Position numbers and translations under genes: made by a program. 64,000 nucleotides of DNA from CAZHWR01 sp964536085. GTDB taxonomy: Bacteria; Bacillota; Clostridia; Oscillospirales; Ruminococcaceae. Positions 18,115 to 26,900 of this stretch are shown piece after piece. The stretch is from NCBI GenBank assembly GCA_964536085.1, contig CAZHWR010000001.1, positions 85,730-149,729 on the forward strand, written 5' to 3'. The first letter of the stretch is position 1, and each line of letters starts with the position of its first letter. The notes beneath the pieces were generated by a model, which saw only the letters and a list, made by a program, of their open reading frames with translations, was not told the DNA's origin and did no database searches.

Positions 18115-19092
18115 CTATTCGTTGTCGGAAATGTATTTGTAGAAATTACAGTAGTCAGTTCTGCCGTCGGCGGTGAACTTCATCGCCTCGCGGGGATGCT
18201 GGTTGAGCTGACCGGTTATCATATACTGGATGTCAAATCCCCATTTAACGCCTTCGGCTTTAAGCGCAAGCATATATTTTTCAATAAAGGTCAAAAGGGC
18301 ATACAGGCTGTATTTGGGGTTTCTCAAAAATCCGAGCAGAAGCTCCATAGCGCAGTTGCCCGCGCCCCTGCCCATGCCGCTTGCAGTTGCGTCGAGGAAG
18401 CTTACTCCGTAGGACATGGTTTCGATGGTGTTTGCAAAAGCGAGGTTTTGGTTGTTGTGGGCGTGGAAGCCTATCTGCTTGTTGTATTTCTCGCCGTATT
18501 CAACGTATTTTTTCGCAAGCTCGCCCGCGGATTCGGGATAGAAATAGCCGAACGAGTCAACAAGGTAAATAACGTTGACATTCGTGTTTCCGAGCATTTC
18601 GAGCGCGGATTCAATCTGCGCGTCGTTCGCTTGGCTTATCGCCATGATGTTGCAGGTCGTTTCATATCCCAGCTCATGGAAATATTCTACCATTTCGATA
18701 GCCGCGGGGATCTGATGGATATAACAGGCAACGCGCACCATATCGATAACGCTTTCAGAGCGCGGCAGAAAATCCTCTTTGAAATCGCAGCGTCCAACGT
18801 CCGCCATTACCGAGATTTTCATCGGGCTGTCGTTTTCGCCCACGATGCTGCGGATAGCGTCCTCGTCGCAGAATTTCCATTTGCCGAAGTCTTTAACATC
18901 GAACAGTTTTTTGGACGCTTTATATCCGAATTCCATATAGTCTACGCCGCACTGGATGTTTGTTTTGTAAAGCTCGCGTACAAATTCGTCGGTAAATTCA
19001 AAATTGTTGCAAAGCCCTCCGTCGCGGATGGTCGCGTCCAATACCTTAACGTCCTTGCGGACGGTCATTAAATCGCCTTTTCTGGGTGCCAT
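18115..19092 (-). CDS. HMGL-like aldolase (DRE-TIM metallolyase family)
   Basis: A 325-residue TIM-barrel protein. The family motif appears as LDATIRDGG near the N-terminus (Arg and metal-binding Asp) and the metal-binding His pair as FHAHNN, followed by DATASGMGRGAGN. This matches the fold of 4-hydroxy-2-oxovalerate aldolase, isopropylmalate synthase and HMG-CoA lyase. The short length and the C-terminus, which lacks a dimer-communication domain, fit stand-alone 'aldolase catalytic domain' proteins of Clostridia; the substrate is not known. The start is the ATG at 19092 with AAAGGAG upstream; a 39-residue extension further upstream has no site. No pathway neighbours are present. Confidence 0.82.
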   Translation of the reverse strand: MAPRKGDLMTVRKDVKVLDATIRDGGLCNNFEFTDEFVRELYKTNIQCGVDYMEFGYKASKKLFDVKDFGKWKFCDEDAIRSIVGENDSPMKISVMADVGRCDFKEDFLPRSESVIDMVRVACYIHQIPAAIEMVEYFHELGYETTCNIMAISQANDAQIESALEMLGNTNVNVIYLVDSFGYFYPESAGELAKKYVEYGEKYNKQIGFHAHNNQNLAFANTIETMSYGVSFLDATASGMGRGAGNCAMELLLGFLRNPKYSLYALLTFIEKYMLALKAEGVKWGFDIQYMITGQLNQHPREAMKFTADGRTDYCNFYKYISDNE

Positions 19093-19437
19093 TTTATTTC
19101 TCCTTTGCTTTAGTGCTTTTATGTTTTTATGTGTTAAAGTATACAGCATTATATAGCGGTTGTCAATATAAAAAACGCTTTTGGTGTACCCTCCGTAAGG
19201 AAGGTGCACTAAGGTGGCTATTGTATAAAAATCGAATAATTGACTTCGTTGAACGGTGTAGCCGTATCGACTATGCCATTTTTGTGCTTTTTTCAGGTGT
19301 GGAGTTATTTTTTACGCGCCTTTTTTAAAGTGCGTAAACCAACTATAACACTTTCAGCCCTGCGGATGCAAAGTATCAGTGGCTTTTTCGGTTTGATGGC
19401 TGCCGATAATTTTTAATCGGCAAACAGGAAGTTGGAG
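19093..19437. other. Intergenic stretch without a gene
   Basis: This 345-base gap contains no ORF I trust. It has a small hairpin TGCCGAT / ATCGGCA at 19401-19422 near the end of the DUF3795 gene, without a T-run, and a weak TACGC/GCGTA repeat. No promoter is convincing. Confidence 0.5.
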
Positions 19438-19812
19438 TTATCGCACTCCCGTCAAAATAAAATTTATTAGTTTTTCTACATCGTCAAAATCATCATAATC
19501 TCCGTTTATACCTTCACGATGATACATAATACCCTTTTTCTCATTTTCTTCTAAGCAATCCAATAATTTATCTTCGCCATATCTTTTAATAAACAGCGTA
19601 AAGGAATATGGTTTGATTTTCTTTAATAACCCCTTTTTGCAATCGTCCTGACACATATAACAATGTGAAATTCCTTTTTCAATAGAACATTTTTTATTCT
19701 CACACCAGTTATTACCGGGACATTCATTTGAACCGCAGCCATTACATTTCACATTTTCGGAGCACAGACAACGGGCAAGACCGCATCGTGCAATTCCTAA
19801 TTCTCTTTTCAT
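19438..19812 (-). CDS. DUF3795 domain protein, cysteine-rich
   Basis: A 124-residue protein whose first 65 residues carry about twelve cysteines in CGLARCLCSENVKCNGCGSNEC, WCENKKCSIEKGISHCYMCQDDC. This cysteine spacing marks the DUF3795 family, small probable metal-binding proteins of unknown function common in Clostridia. The C-terminal half (FIKRYGEDKLLDCLEENEKKGIMYHREGINGDYDDFDDVEKLI) is the conserved acidic tail of the family. The start is ATG 19812, four bases after GGAGGT; a ten-residue upstream extension is less likely. Its base composition is more AT-rich than the flanking genes, and it stands alone. Confidence 0.85.
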   Translation of the reverse strand: MKRELGIARCGLARCLCSENVKCNGCGSNECPGNNWCENKKCSIEKGISHCYMCQDDCKKGLLKKIKPYSFTLFIKRYGEDKLLDCLEENEKKGIMYHREGINGDYDDFDDVEKLINFILTGVR

Positions 19813-19947
19813 ATGTACCTCCGTAAATGTCAATATCGACAAACTGTTTTATCAGTCTAAGCGGGAAACAACTTTCTCACGCCGACTCTCACTTGGGCGT
19901 AGTTTTTGTTAAAATCGGCTAACGGCGGAAAAAGATTTTCGCCGTAG

Positions 19948-21021
19948 CTAAATCAGCTCGCGGCTGTCGCAGTATTCGCAGGTGATAAGGTCGCCGCTTT
20001 GAGTGAAGTGACGTGGAAGATATTTTTCCGTTTTGGTAATGCAGCGCTCGTTTTTACATTCGTGTATCTTCGACGGCTGCGAGTGAAAAAGCCTTGTGGA
20101 GCCGTGCTCTTCGGACAAAACGTAGAGTATGAGCGCCATGCGGGCGTATACGCCGCAGTTTGCCTGGTCAAAGTATTTGGCGCGGGAATCGGAATCCACA
20201 TCGGTGCTGATTTCGTCCACACGAGGCAGGGGGTGAAGTATGCAAAGCCCGCGCTTTGCGTTTATCAGCTTGTCCTGCGTTAATATGTAAAGGTCTTTAA
20301 GCCGCAGATATTCCTCCTCGGACGCAAACCGTTCCCGCTGAACGCGCGTCATATAAAGCACGTCGAGAGCGGGTATAGCGTCGGTAAGGGAGTTTTCAAG
20401 CCTGTATTCGCAGCCGTATGAATTGAGCAGGTCGATGATATACTGCGGGGCAGTAAGTTCCTTTGCCGAGATTAAAACGAATTTTACATTTTTAAAGCAG
20501 CACAGCGCTTTTATAAACGAATGGACGGTGCGCCCGAATTTTAAATCTCCGCAGAAGCCGACGGTCAAGTTTTCGATGCTGCCCTTGTATTTTGCGAGAG
20601 TGACAAGATCGGTCAGCGTTTGCGTGGGGTGAAGATGTCCGCCGTCGCCCGCGTTGATAACAGGGCAGTCGGCGTTCAGCGCGCCTGCTTTGGCGGCTCC
20701 CTCAAGCGGGTGGCGCATTGCGATAATGTCAGCGTATTTGCTGACAACTTTGACGGTGTCTTTTAAGTTTTCGCCCTTTGCGACCGAAGAATTTTGCGGA
20801 TTGTCAAACCCGATTATCTGTCCGCCGAGCCTGAGCATTGCCGTTTGAAACGACATCTGGGTTCTTGTGGACGGCTCGTAAAACAATGTAGCAAGAATTT
20901 TGCCGTTCATAGCTCCATAGTATTCTTTGGGATTTTTTTCGATATCCAGCGCAAGTGAGATGATATTGTTCCATTCGTCTGGAGTGAAATCATTTAAATC
21001 GATAAGATGCTTGTATTCCAT
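19948..21021 (-). CDS. pyrB: Aspartate carbamoyltransferase catalytic chain with fused PyrI-like zinc ribbon
   Basis: A 357-residue enzyme condensing carbamoyl phosphate with aspartate in pyrimidine synthesis. Residues 1-310 form a complete catalytic chain: carbamoyl-phosphate site FYEPSTRTQMSF, GDGGHLHPTQTL, GDLKFGRTVHSF and HPLPRVDEI. The last 40 residues add four cysteines, C322-x4-C327-x20-C348-x2-C351. This matches the zinc domain of the separate regulatory chain PyrI (CX4C...CX2C), including the C-I-x-x-x-E and C-x-Y-C details. The nucleotide-binding half of PyrI is missing and no pyrI is in the window. The gene appears monocistronic; the ribosome site before the ATG is weak. Confidence 0.93.
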   Translation of the reverse strand: MEYKHLIDLNDFTPDEWNNIISLALDIEKNPKEYYGAMNGKILATLFYEPSTRTQMSFQTAMLRLGGQIIGFDNPQNSSVAKGENLKDTVKVVSKYADIIAMRHPLEGAAKAGALNADCPVINAGDGGHLHPTQTLTDLVTLAKYKGSIENLTVGFCGDLKFGRTVHSFIKALCCFKNVKFVLISAKELTAPQYIIDLLNSYGCEYRLENSLTDAIPALDVLYMTRVQRERFASEEEYLRLKDLYILTQDKLINAKRGLCILHPLPRVDEISTDVDSDSRAKYFDQANCGVYARMALILYVLSEEHGSTRLFHSQPSKIHECKNERCITKTEKYLPRHFTQSGDLITCEYCDSRELI

Positions 21022-21094
21022 TAGCTTTTTCGTCCAATCGTTATATATTTCTATAATATTCTATCATTTAAATCTGAAATTTACAACACAAAAG

Positions 21095-21126
21095 CATCCG
21101 CCGCAAAAAGATGTTTGCGGCGGATG
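21095..21126 (-). terminator. Rho-independent terminator of the 555-residue membrane protein gene
   Basis: Perfect 13-bp stem CATCCGCCGCAAA / TTTGCGGCGGATG with a six-base loop; on the minus strand it is followed by CTTTTG. It separates the gene from pyrB. Confidence 0.85.
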
Positions 21127-21130
21127 ATAA

Positions 21131-22798
21131 TCAGCTTGCTTTTTCGATTTGTGAAACAACGCAAACGCCGTCCTGTACGGATGAAATCACAGTGACTTGG
21201 TCGCCTGTTTTTAAGAACGGAAGGGTATTTGAAACTGTGATAGAAGCGGTGTAAACCGTATCGGAGCCTTTTAGCATTATATAATAGCAGGTGTTGCCGT
21301 CGACAACCGCGGAGGATATAGATTCGATTTTTCCTGTCACCGTACCCGCGCCCGAATCCGTACCGGAGGAATTGTCTTTTATTTCAACATCCTCCTGCTT
21401 CAGCTTTGCAATGTAGTTTGCACGCGCGTCGTTCACAGTGTTGCCCGTTCCGACCACCTGATACTGTTCAACGTCCACGAATGCGTACATTTTAACAAGT
21501 CCCGCGTCGTCCTTGAGCGACATAAAATACGTCGGACGGTCGGAAACATTTAACAGCAGCGGGAATGTCGAGGTGTATTTTAAGTTTTGCACCTGACCCT
21601 CGGCGGAGCTCATGGCGGAGTATTCCTCAGCGCCGGGAACAGAGTAAAATTTCGTTTCCTTGGTGCGCAGATTGATTAAAACAAAGCCGACGTTCGATTC
21701 GTCGCTCAAAACAGAGGTCATGCCGGTGTAAAGATAAACGTCGTCTCCGATAGTGAGGTAATTGTAACCGTCGGTGGGGCTCAAAACGCCCTTTTGACCG
21801 AATATTGAATTGAAAAAGCCTGACTGATATTTTCCGTAATAGCCCAGCTGTTCAACAACTAAGTCCGAAACGAACACCTGGTCTACCCACGAGGGAATGT
21901 CTTCAAGGTCGTAGTACTGCGCTTCACCCGTTTGTGCGTTAAGGAGTACCGCCCCGCTTATATCGCGGCCGTCCCATATACCCACCTTGTAGCTTATTGT
22001 CGGCGCGACCCAATAGGGCGTTCCGGATTCGTCGATTTCAAACGAGATGTCGTCGAAAATCTTTGTGGGGTATAAAAAGCGCAGATGGCGGTTGAGATTG
22101 CGCAGAAAATATTCGTTCGGCGAGTATTTTATGCCGTTTTCAAGCCGTACAAGCGAGGTTTCCTGCGTCACCATATTTACGGTTATATAAGCGGGAATAC
22201 CCTCGCTTTGATTGTAAAACCATTTTATCGGGTCGCCGTAGGTAAGCGGAGTTACTCTGTACGGGCTTCCGTGGTAATTTATTTGGGTGTATTGCTCCAC
22301 AATTTCAAACTGGGATACAAGGTCGGACATTTCGCCGAGCTTGCGTTTTCCCAAACGCGAGGCGGTGTCTTTATCGACAATCGGAATCTGAGACATGGAG
22401 ATTTCCTCGACATCCTTTGAAAAATCGCCGTCCGACACGGAAATCAGCTTGTTATATCGCGAAGCGTTGAATATCTTTGCGCCTATGACCGAGCCTATAA
22501 GCATAACCAGTATGCTTATACCTATTATAACAATCGCCGCTTTTATAACGCCGTTTGATTTGATATCGTTTTTTGAAAAAGCGCGGCTTCCATTGTTGTT
22601 CACGGTGTTTTTTATAAATCCGATCAGCGAGCCGAACGCGTTTATCACAAAGCAGACAATCACCGATAGGATTAAAAAACTCCAGAAATCAGGAGACCGC
22701 AGGTTGATAGGCGGAAGTGCAAACCAAAAATAAACGAATAAAAACAGCGCGCACGCCAAAATGCGGAGTGAAACGGAAAGAGCCTTGACTTTTTTCAT
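21131..22798 (-). CDS. Membrane protein with large extracytoplasmic domain, function unknown
   Basis: A 555-residue protein I do not recognise. Three hydrophobic segments lie in the first 115 residues (ILACALFLFVYFWFALP, FLILSVIVCFVINAFGSLIGF, AAIVIIGISILVMLIGSVIG). Residues 120-480 look extracytoplasmic, with statements of repeated beta structure such as GIPAYITVNMVTQETSLVRLENGIKYSP and VGFVLINLRTKETKFYSVPGAEE, which recall PepSY-type folds. A Ser/Gly linker (about 485-495) leads to a small C-terminal beta domain (500-555) that resembles an OB or S1-like barrel. GGGGGTATT precedes the ATG. Neighbours give no hint. It could be a signalling or wall-associated protein. Confidence 0.7.
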   Translation of the reverse strand: MKKVKALSVSLRILACALFLFVYFWFALPPINLRSPDFWSFLILSVIVCFVINAFGSLIGFIKNTVNNNGSRAFSKNDIKSNGVIKAAIVIIGISILVMLIGSVIGAKIFNASRYNKLISVSDGDFSKDVEEISMSQIPIVDKDTASRLGKRKLGEMSDLVSQFEIVEQYTQINYHGSPYRVTPLTYGDPIKWFYNQSEGIPAYITVNMVTQETSLVRLENGIKYSPNEYFLRNLNRHLRFLYPTKIFDDISFEIDESGTPYWVAPTISYKVGIWDGRDISGAVLLNAQTGEAQYYDLEDIPSWVDQVFVSDLVVEQLGYYGKYQSGFFNSIFGQKGVLSPTDGYNYLTIGDDVYLYTGMTSVLSDESNVGFVLINLRTKETKFYSVPGAEEYSAMSSAEGQVQNLKYTSTFPLLLNVSDRPTYFMSLKDDAGLVKMYAFVDVEQYQVVGTGNTVNDARANYIAKLKQEDVEIKDNSSGTDSGAGTVTGKIESISSAVVDGNTCYYIMLKGSDTVYTASITVSNTLPFLKTGDQVTVISSVQDGVCVVSQIEKAS

Positions 22799-22911
22799 AA
22801 TAATACCCCCGTGTATATATTGGGATTTAACGTTTGTTATTGATTAGTGTATCACATTAAAATGCATCTGTAAACGAATAACGGTCATATATCGGTATTT
22901 TTGCCGGAGTT

Positions 22912-23769
22912 TTAGTATTTAAGCGGGTTGAACTGAATTTTTTTGCGGTATTCTCCGGGCGGGATGGCGTAACGCTTTTTAAAAATCCGGCTGAAATACT
23001 GGCAGTCGGGATATCCTGACTGCCGCCCGACATCGCTCACGCTCAGTTTGGTTTCGCGCAAAAGCTCGCAGGCGCGGGTAAGGCGGGTGAGAGTTATATA
23101 ATCCTGCGGGGACATTCCGGCTGTGCGCTTAAAAACCGCGCGGAAATGTCCGGGGCTTAAATGGGCTTGGTTTGCAAGCTGTTCAACGGATATATCCTGC
23201 GACACATGGCTGTGAATGTGCGACAGCGCTTTTCCAACACAGTCAAGGCTTTTTTGCGACGATTGCTCGTTGTTTGATATTCTTGATGAAAGCTTTAAAA
23301 GCAACGATTCAAGACGATTTGCCGATTTTAAAGGGAATAGCGAGTCTTTGTTCAAAAACGTTTCGAATATTTTTCTGAATTTTTCGCAAACGCCCTCGCT
23401 TGCGCCAACAGAAAGTATTTTATCAGTCTGAATTTTGCAGGACGACAGGAAATCTCCCGCGGCGTAGCCGGAAAAGTGAATCCAGTAATATTCCATATCA
23501 ATTCCGAGCGGTTTTGTGTAGTGAAACTCGCTTTCCGGAGCAAAAACGATCATGTCGCCCGGAGCAAGCCTGCGCCCTACGCTGGGCTTAATAACGTTTA
23601 CTACGCCGCTCACAAGATATATAAGATAATAGTCGCGGCGCACCGATTGTGCGCGGACTTCTTCTGTGTACAGCGTGTGACCAGTGCAGTTTACGGTGAG
23701 ATAATTTGTTGAATCAAGAAAGTTATTGTCGGCATCGGTTATATCTGTGTAAAACGATGTGTTTTTCAT
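22912..23769 (-). CDS. AraC family transcriptional regulator (beta-galactosidase locus)
   Basis: A 285-residue regulator. The N-terminal 150 residues form a cupin sensing domain (YYLIYLVSGVVNVIKPSVGRRLAPGDMIVFAPESEFHYTKPLG). The C-terminal 100 residues carry two HTH motifs: DISVEQLANQAHLSPGHFRAVFKRTAGMSPQDYI and SVSDVGRQSGYPDCQYFSRIFKKRYAIPPGEYR. CGGAG lies seven bases before the ATG. It is divergent from the secreted GH2 enzyme with a 173-base shared region containing AT-rich -10-like sequence. Divergent AraC-glycosidase pairs normally mean substrate-dependent activation. It is not closely similar to the AraC protein of the sulfatase locus, so the two loci may respond to different signals. 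Confidence 0.9.
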   Translation of the reverse strand: MKNTSFYTDITDADNNFLDSTNYLTVNCTGHTLYTEEVRAQSVRRDYYLIYLVSGVVNVIKPSVGRRLAPGDMIVFAPESEFHYTKPLGIDMEYYWIHFSGYAAGDFLSSCKIQTDKILSVGASEGVCEKFRKIFETFLNKDSLFPLKSANRLESLLLKLSSRISNNEQSSQKSLDCVGKALSHIHSHVSQDISVEQLANQAHLSPGHFRAVFKRTAGMSPQDYITLTRLTRACELLRETKLSVSDVGRQSGYPDCQYFSRIFKKRYAIPPGEYRKKIQFNPLKY

Positions 23770-23936
23770 TTTGAGCTCCGTTCCTTGCTTTAAAAATCTG
23801 CGATTTATCCAATTATCCGTTCGTTTTGTGTAGTGAAATCCGTCTGAGTATATTATATAATTTATACGAAAAAAATCAAATCGAAATTAAATTAATGTTT
23901 AAATTCGTTTTGAGAAGCACGGTGTGATTTCATGTC

Positions 23937-23942
23937 AGGAGG
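23937..23942 (+). promoter_or_regulatory. Ribosome binding site fixing the TTG start of the beta-galactosidase
   Basis: AGGAGG directly abuts an in-frame ATG at 23943 (no spacing) but lies nine bases before TTG 23952, so TTG is the better start. Confidence 0.75.
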
Positions 23943-23951
23943 ATGATTGCT

Positions 23952-26900
23952 TTGAAAAAATGCATAAAAAAGGCAGCGGCGGCTTTTATGGCGGCTTCAA
24001 TGCTTGCTGCGGGAATACCGTTCACTGCCTTGGCGGAGGTTGATTTCAGTATGGAAGAATGGAATGTGTCTGAAAGCGGATTTGCCCAAAAAGAGAACTT
24101 TCGGCTGGGCAGGGAGGACGCTCGCTCGTCGTTTTTCTCGTTTACCGACAAATCGGCGGCGCTCGGCTCGCAAAAGGTCGGAGAAGACCGCGATTTGACT
24201 AATGCGAGCTATCAGTCGCTTGATACAAGCGCGGGTCAGGAATGGAAGTTTTACTATGTTTCAAAGCCTGCCGACAGAGCAAACAGGCCCGACAACGACC
24301 ATATAACCGAGCCGGGTTATGACGACAGCTCGTGGGATACCATCACTGTTCCCAAAAGCTGGGAGGCGAGCTACAATGAGGACGGAACGTTTAAATACAA
24401 CGCGCCGCAGTATACGAACGTAACATACCCGTGGACGTCGCAGGATCCGAATCCTCAAAAGCCGAACGCACCCACGCAGTTTAATCCCGTTGGATTTTAT
24501 CGAACAAAGCTTTCGGTTGACGATTCGTTCAATGACAAAAACGTGTTTATAACCTTCGAAGGAGTAGAATCGGCGTTTTACGTATGGGTGAACGGTCATA
24601 AGGTTGGATTTTCCGAGGACAGCTTTACGAGCAAGGAGTTCAAAATCGACGAATATTTGAATTATGACGGAAACGACACGCTGGCGGTCGAGGTGTTCAA
24701 ATGGTCGAGCGGAAGCTGGCTGGAGGATCAGGACATGATTCGCCTTGCGGGAATTTTCCGTAGCGTTTATCTGACCGCTAAGTCGGACGTTGAGCTTCGG
24801 GATTTTACAATCGTACCCAAAAAGCTGACAAACGGTACCGACCCGCAGACCGATTACAATGATTTCGGCTTGGATATATACACTTCGATTCGCAATTTGG
24901 GCGAATCGGAGTCCGGCAGCTACAGCGTGTCCGCCGAGCTTTATACGGCAGACGGTGAAAAGGTTTCCGACGAAATGCTCGAAGACGCAAATCTTACTAA
25001 GACATTTACGCTCGGCGAATTAACCGACAGGGATTCGTTCGGACGGAGCATGAAGTCGTTTAAGCTTTCAGCTGTGGTAAAAAACCCGAAAAAATGGTCG
25101 GCTGAGCATCCGAACCTATATAAGGCGCTGATAACAGTATATGACGGCTCGGGCAATATAATTGAAACCACGGCGTATCGTTTCGGCTTCAGAATAGTGG
25201 AAATCAACAATAAAAACACATCTGACGCTCAGGTGCTTATAAATGGACAGCCGCTCTTGATAAAGGGCGTGAATCTTCACGAAACCTATGCCGAAACAGG
25301 CAGGTATGTGCCGTCTGACACGATTCGAAAAGACGTTGAAATGATGAAGCAGAACAACTTCAACGCCATTCGTATGTCGCACTACAGCCATGATTTCAGA
25401 TATTACGATACGGCGGATGAGCTTGGGATGTATGTGATGGACGAGACCAATCTCGAAACCCACGGCGATCGTTCTATACCGGGAAGCAACCCGAATTATC
25501 TTCCCGCGTGCCTCGACAGGGTTTCGAGCATGTTTTACCGTTCAAAGAATTTTCCGTGCGTTATAATGCTCTCGCTCGGCAACGAAGCGGGCTCGGGCGA
25601 AAATTTCAGGCATATGGCGGATTGGCTCAAGGGCAGCTACAGCGGCTCGGACGATTTTTACGTTGACAGCGCGCTCAAGGGGGACTTGCAGTGCCGTCCG
25701 ATTCACTACGAGGGCGACAACGACAAGGCGGATGTAAAATCCAATATGTATCCGGCGATAGATTCAATTAAGAGCAACGCTAATGAAAACAAGCCGTACA
25801 TAGTGTGTGAATACAGTCACGCTATGGGCAATTCAAACGGCGATTATCAGGGCTACTGGGACGCGTTTGAATCAAAGGCGAACATTCAAGGCGGCTTTAT
25901 CTGGGACTGGGTGGATCAGTCGATAAAGACCTATGTAAAATCGGGCTATGCTCCCTCGCAGATTGACGGTGAAAATGCTGTTTCTCCGATTCTTTCACTC
26001 GACGAAAACAAGATTTCAACAACGCTAAGCGCAGGAAAATCAGCGCTTTTGCAGACGGGAGCCAGCGGCGAAAGCGGAGATTTTGCATTGACGGGCGCGG
26101 CATACACGCATCCGACTCCCGACGCGCTGAACATCAACGGTTCAATGACGCTTGAAGCGTGGGTTTATCCTGCCGACAACAGTACCGACCCGCACGTTAT
26201 AGCCGCAAAGGGCGATTCGCAGTATCAGCTGAAAACGGTCAACGGCACGGTTCAGTTTAACACCGTGTGCGGCGGCTGGAATGTTGTAGAGGCAAAATAC
26301 GATTCTTCCGATTGGGCGGGAAAATGGCATCACGTTGCGGCGGTTTATGATGCCGATACTCAAAACGCTTGGATTTATATCGACGATATGTCCGCCCCGA
26401 AGGCGACGCAGAAGTTTGCAAAGGCAAATTCCGACGGCACGTTTGACAAAAGCCAGTATGATTTTGCCGTCGGGCGCGACGTTCAGTATTCCGGTTCGCG
26501 TGATTGGCTTGGTCTTATAGACAACGTCCGCGTTTATTCCAAAGCGCTCACATCAGCAGAGCTTTCGAATGAAAACCGCGCCGCTTCCGACGACGGTGTT
26601 GAGTTCTGGCAGGATTTCAACACTACTGTATCAAATTCAGGTATGGCAGAGGGCTCAATTTTAAGCGGGGGCTACTATGCCTACGGCGGCGACTGGGGCG
26701 ACGACCCGAACGACAGCAACTTCTGCCAAAACGGTATTATCGGTCCTGACCGAGTGCCGCACGGTTCGATGCTGGAATTAAAACGCGTGCACCAGGATTA
26801 TGTTTTCATGCTCGAGGATTTCAGCGCTTCATCTGCAAAGATCGGCATACATAGCCGCGCGTTGTTTACGAACGCATCGGATTATGATTTTGTATGGGAA

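Noticed and set aside
18196..19071. A 291-codon plus-strand ORF opposite the aldolase gene
   Set aside because: It has no ribosome site and mirrors the strongly motif-bearing aldolase on the other strand; its composition is that of an antisense shadow.
23510..23837. A 16-base direct repeat GTTTTGTGTAGTGAAA inside the AraC gene and in its promoter region
   Set aside because: One exact 16-base match between two places in 64 kb is close to chance expectation, and one copy is in conserved coding sequence.
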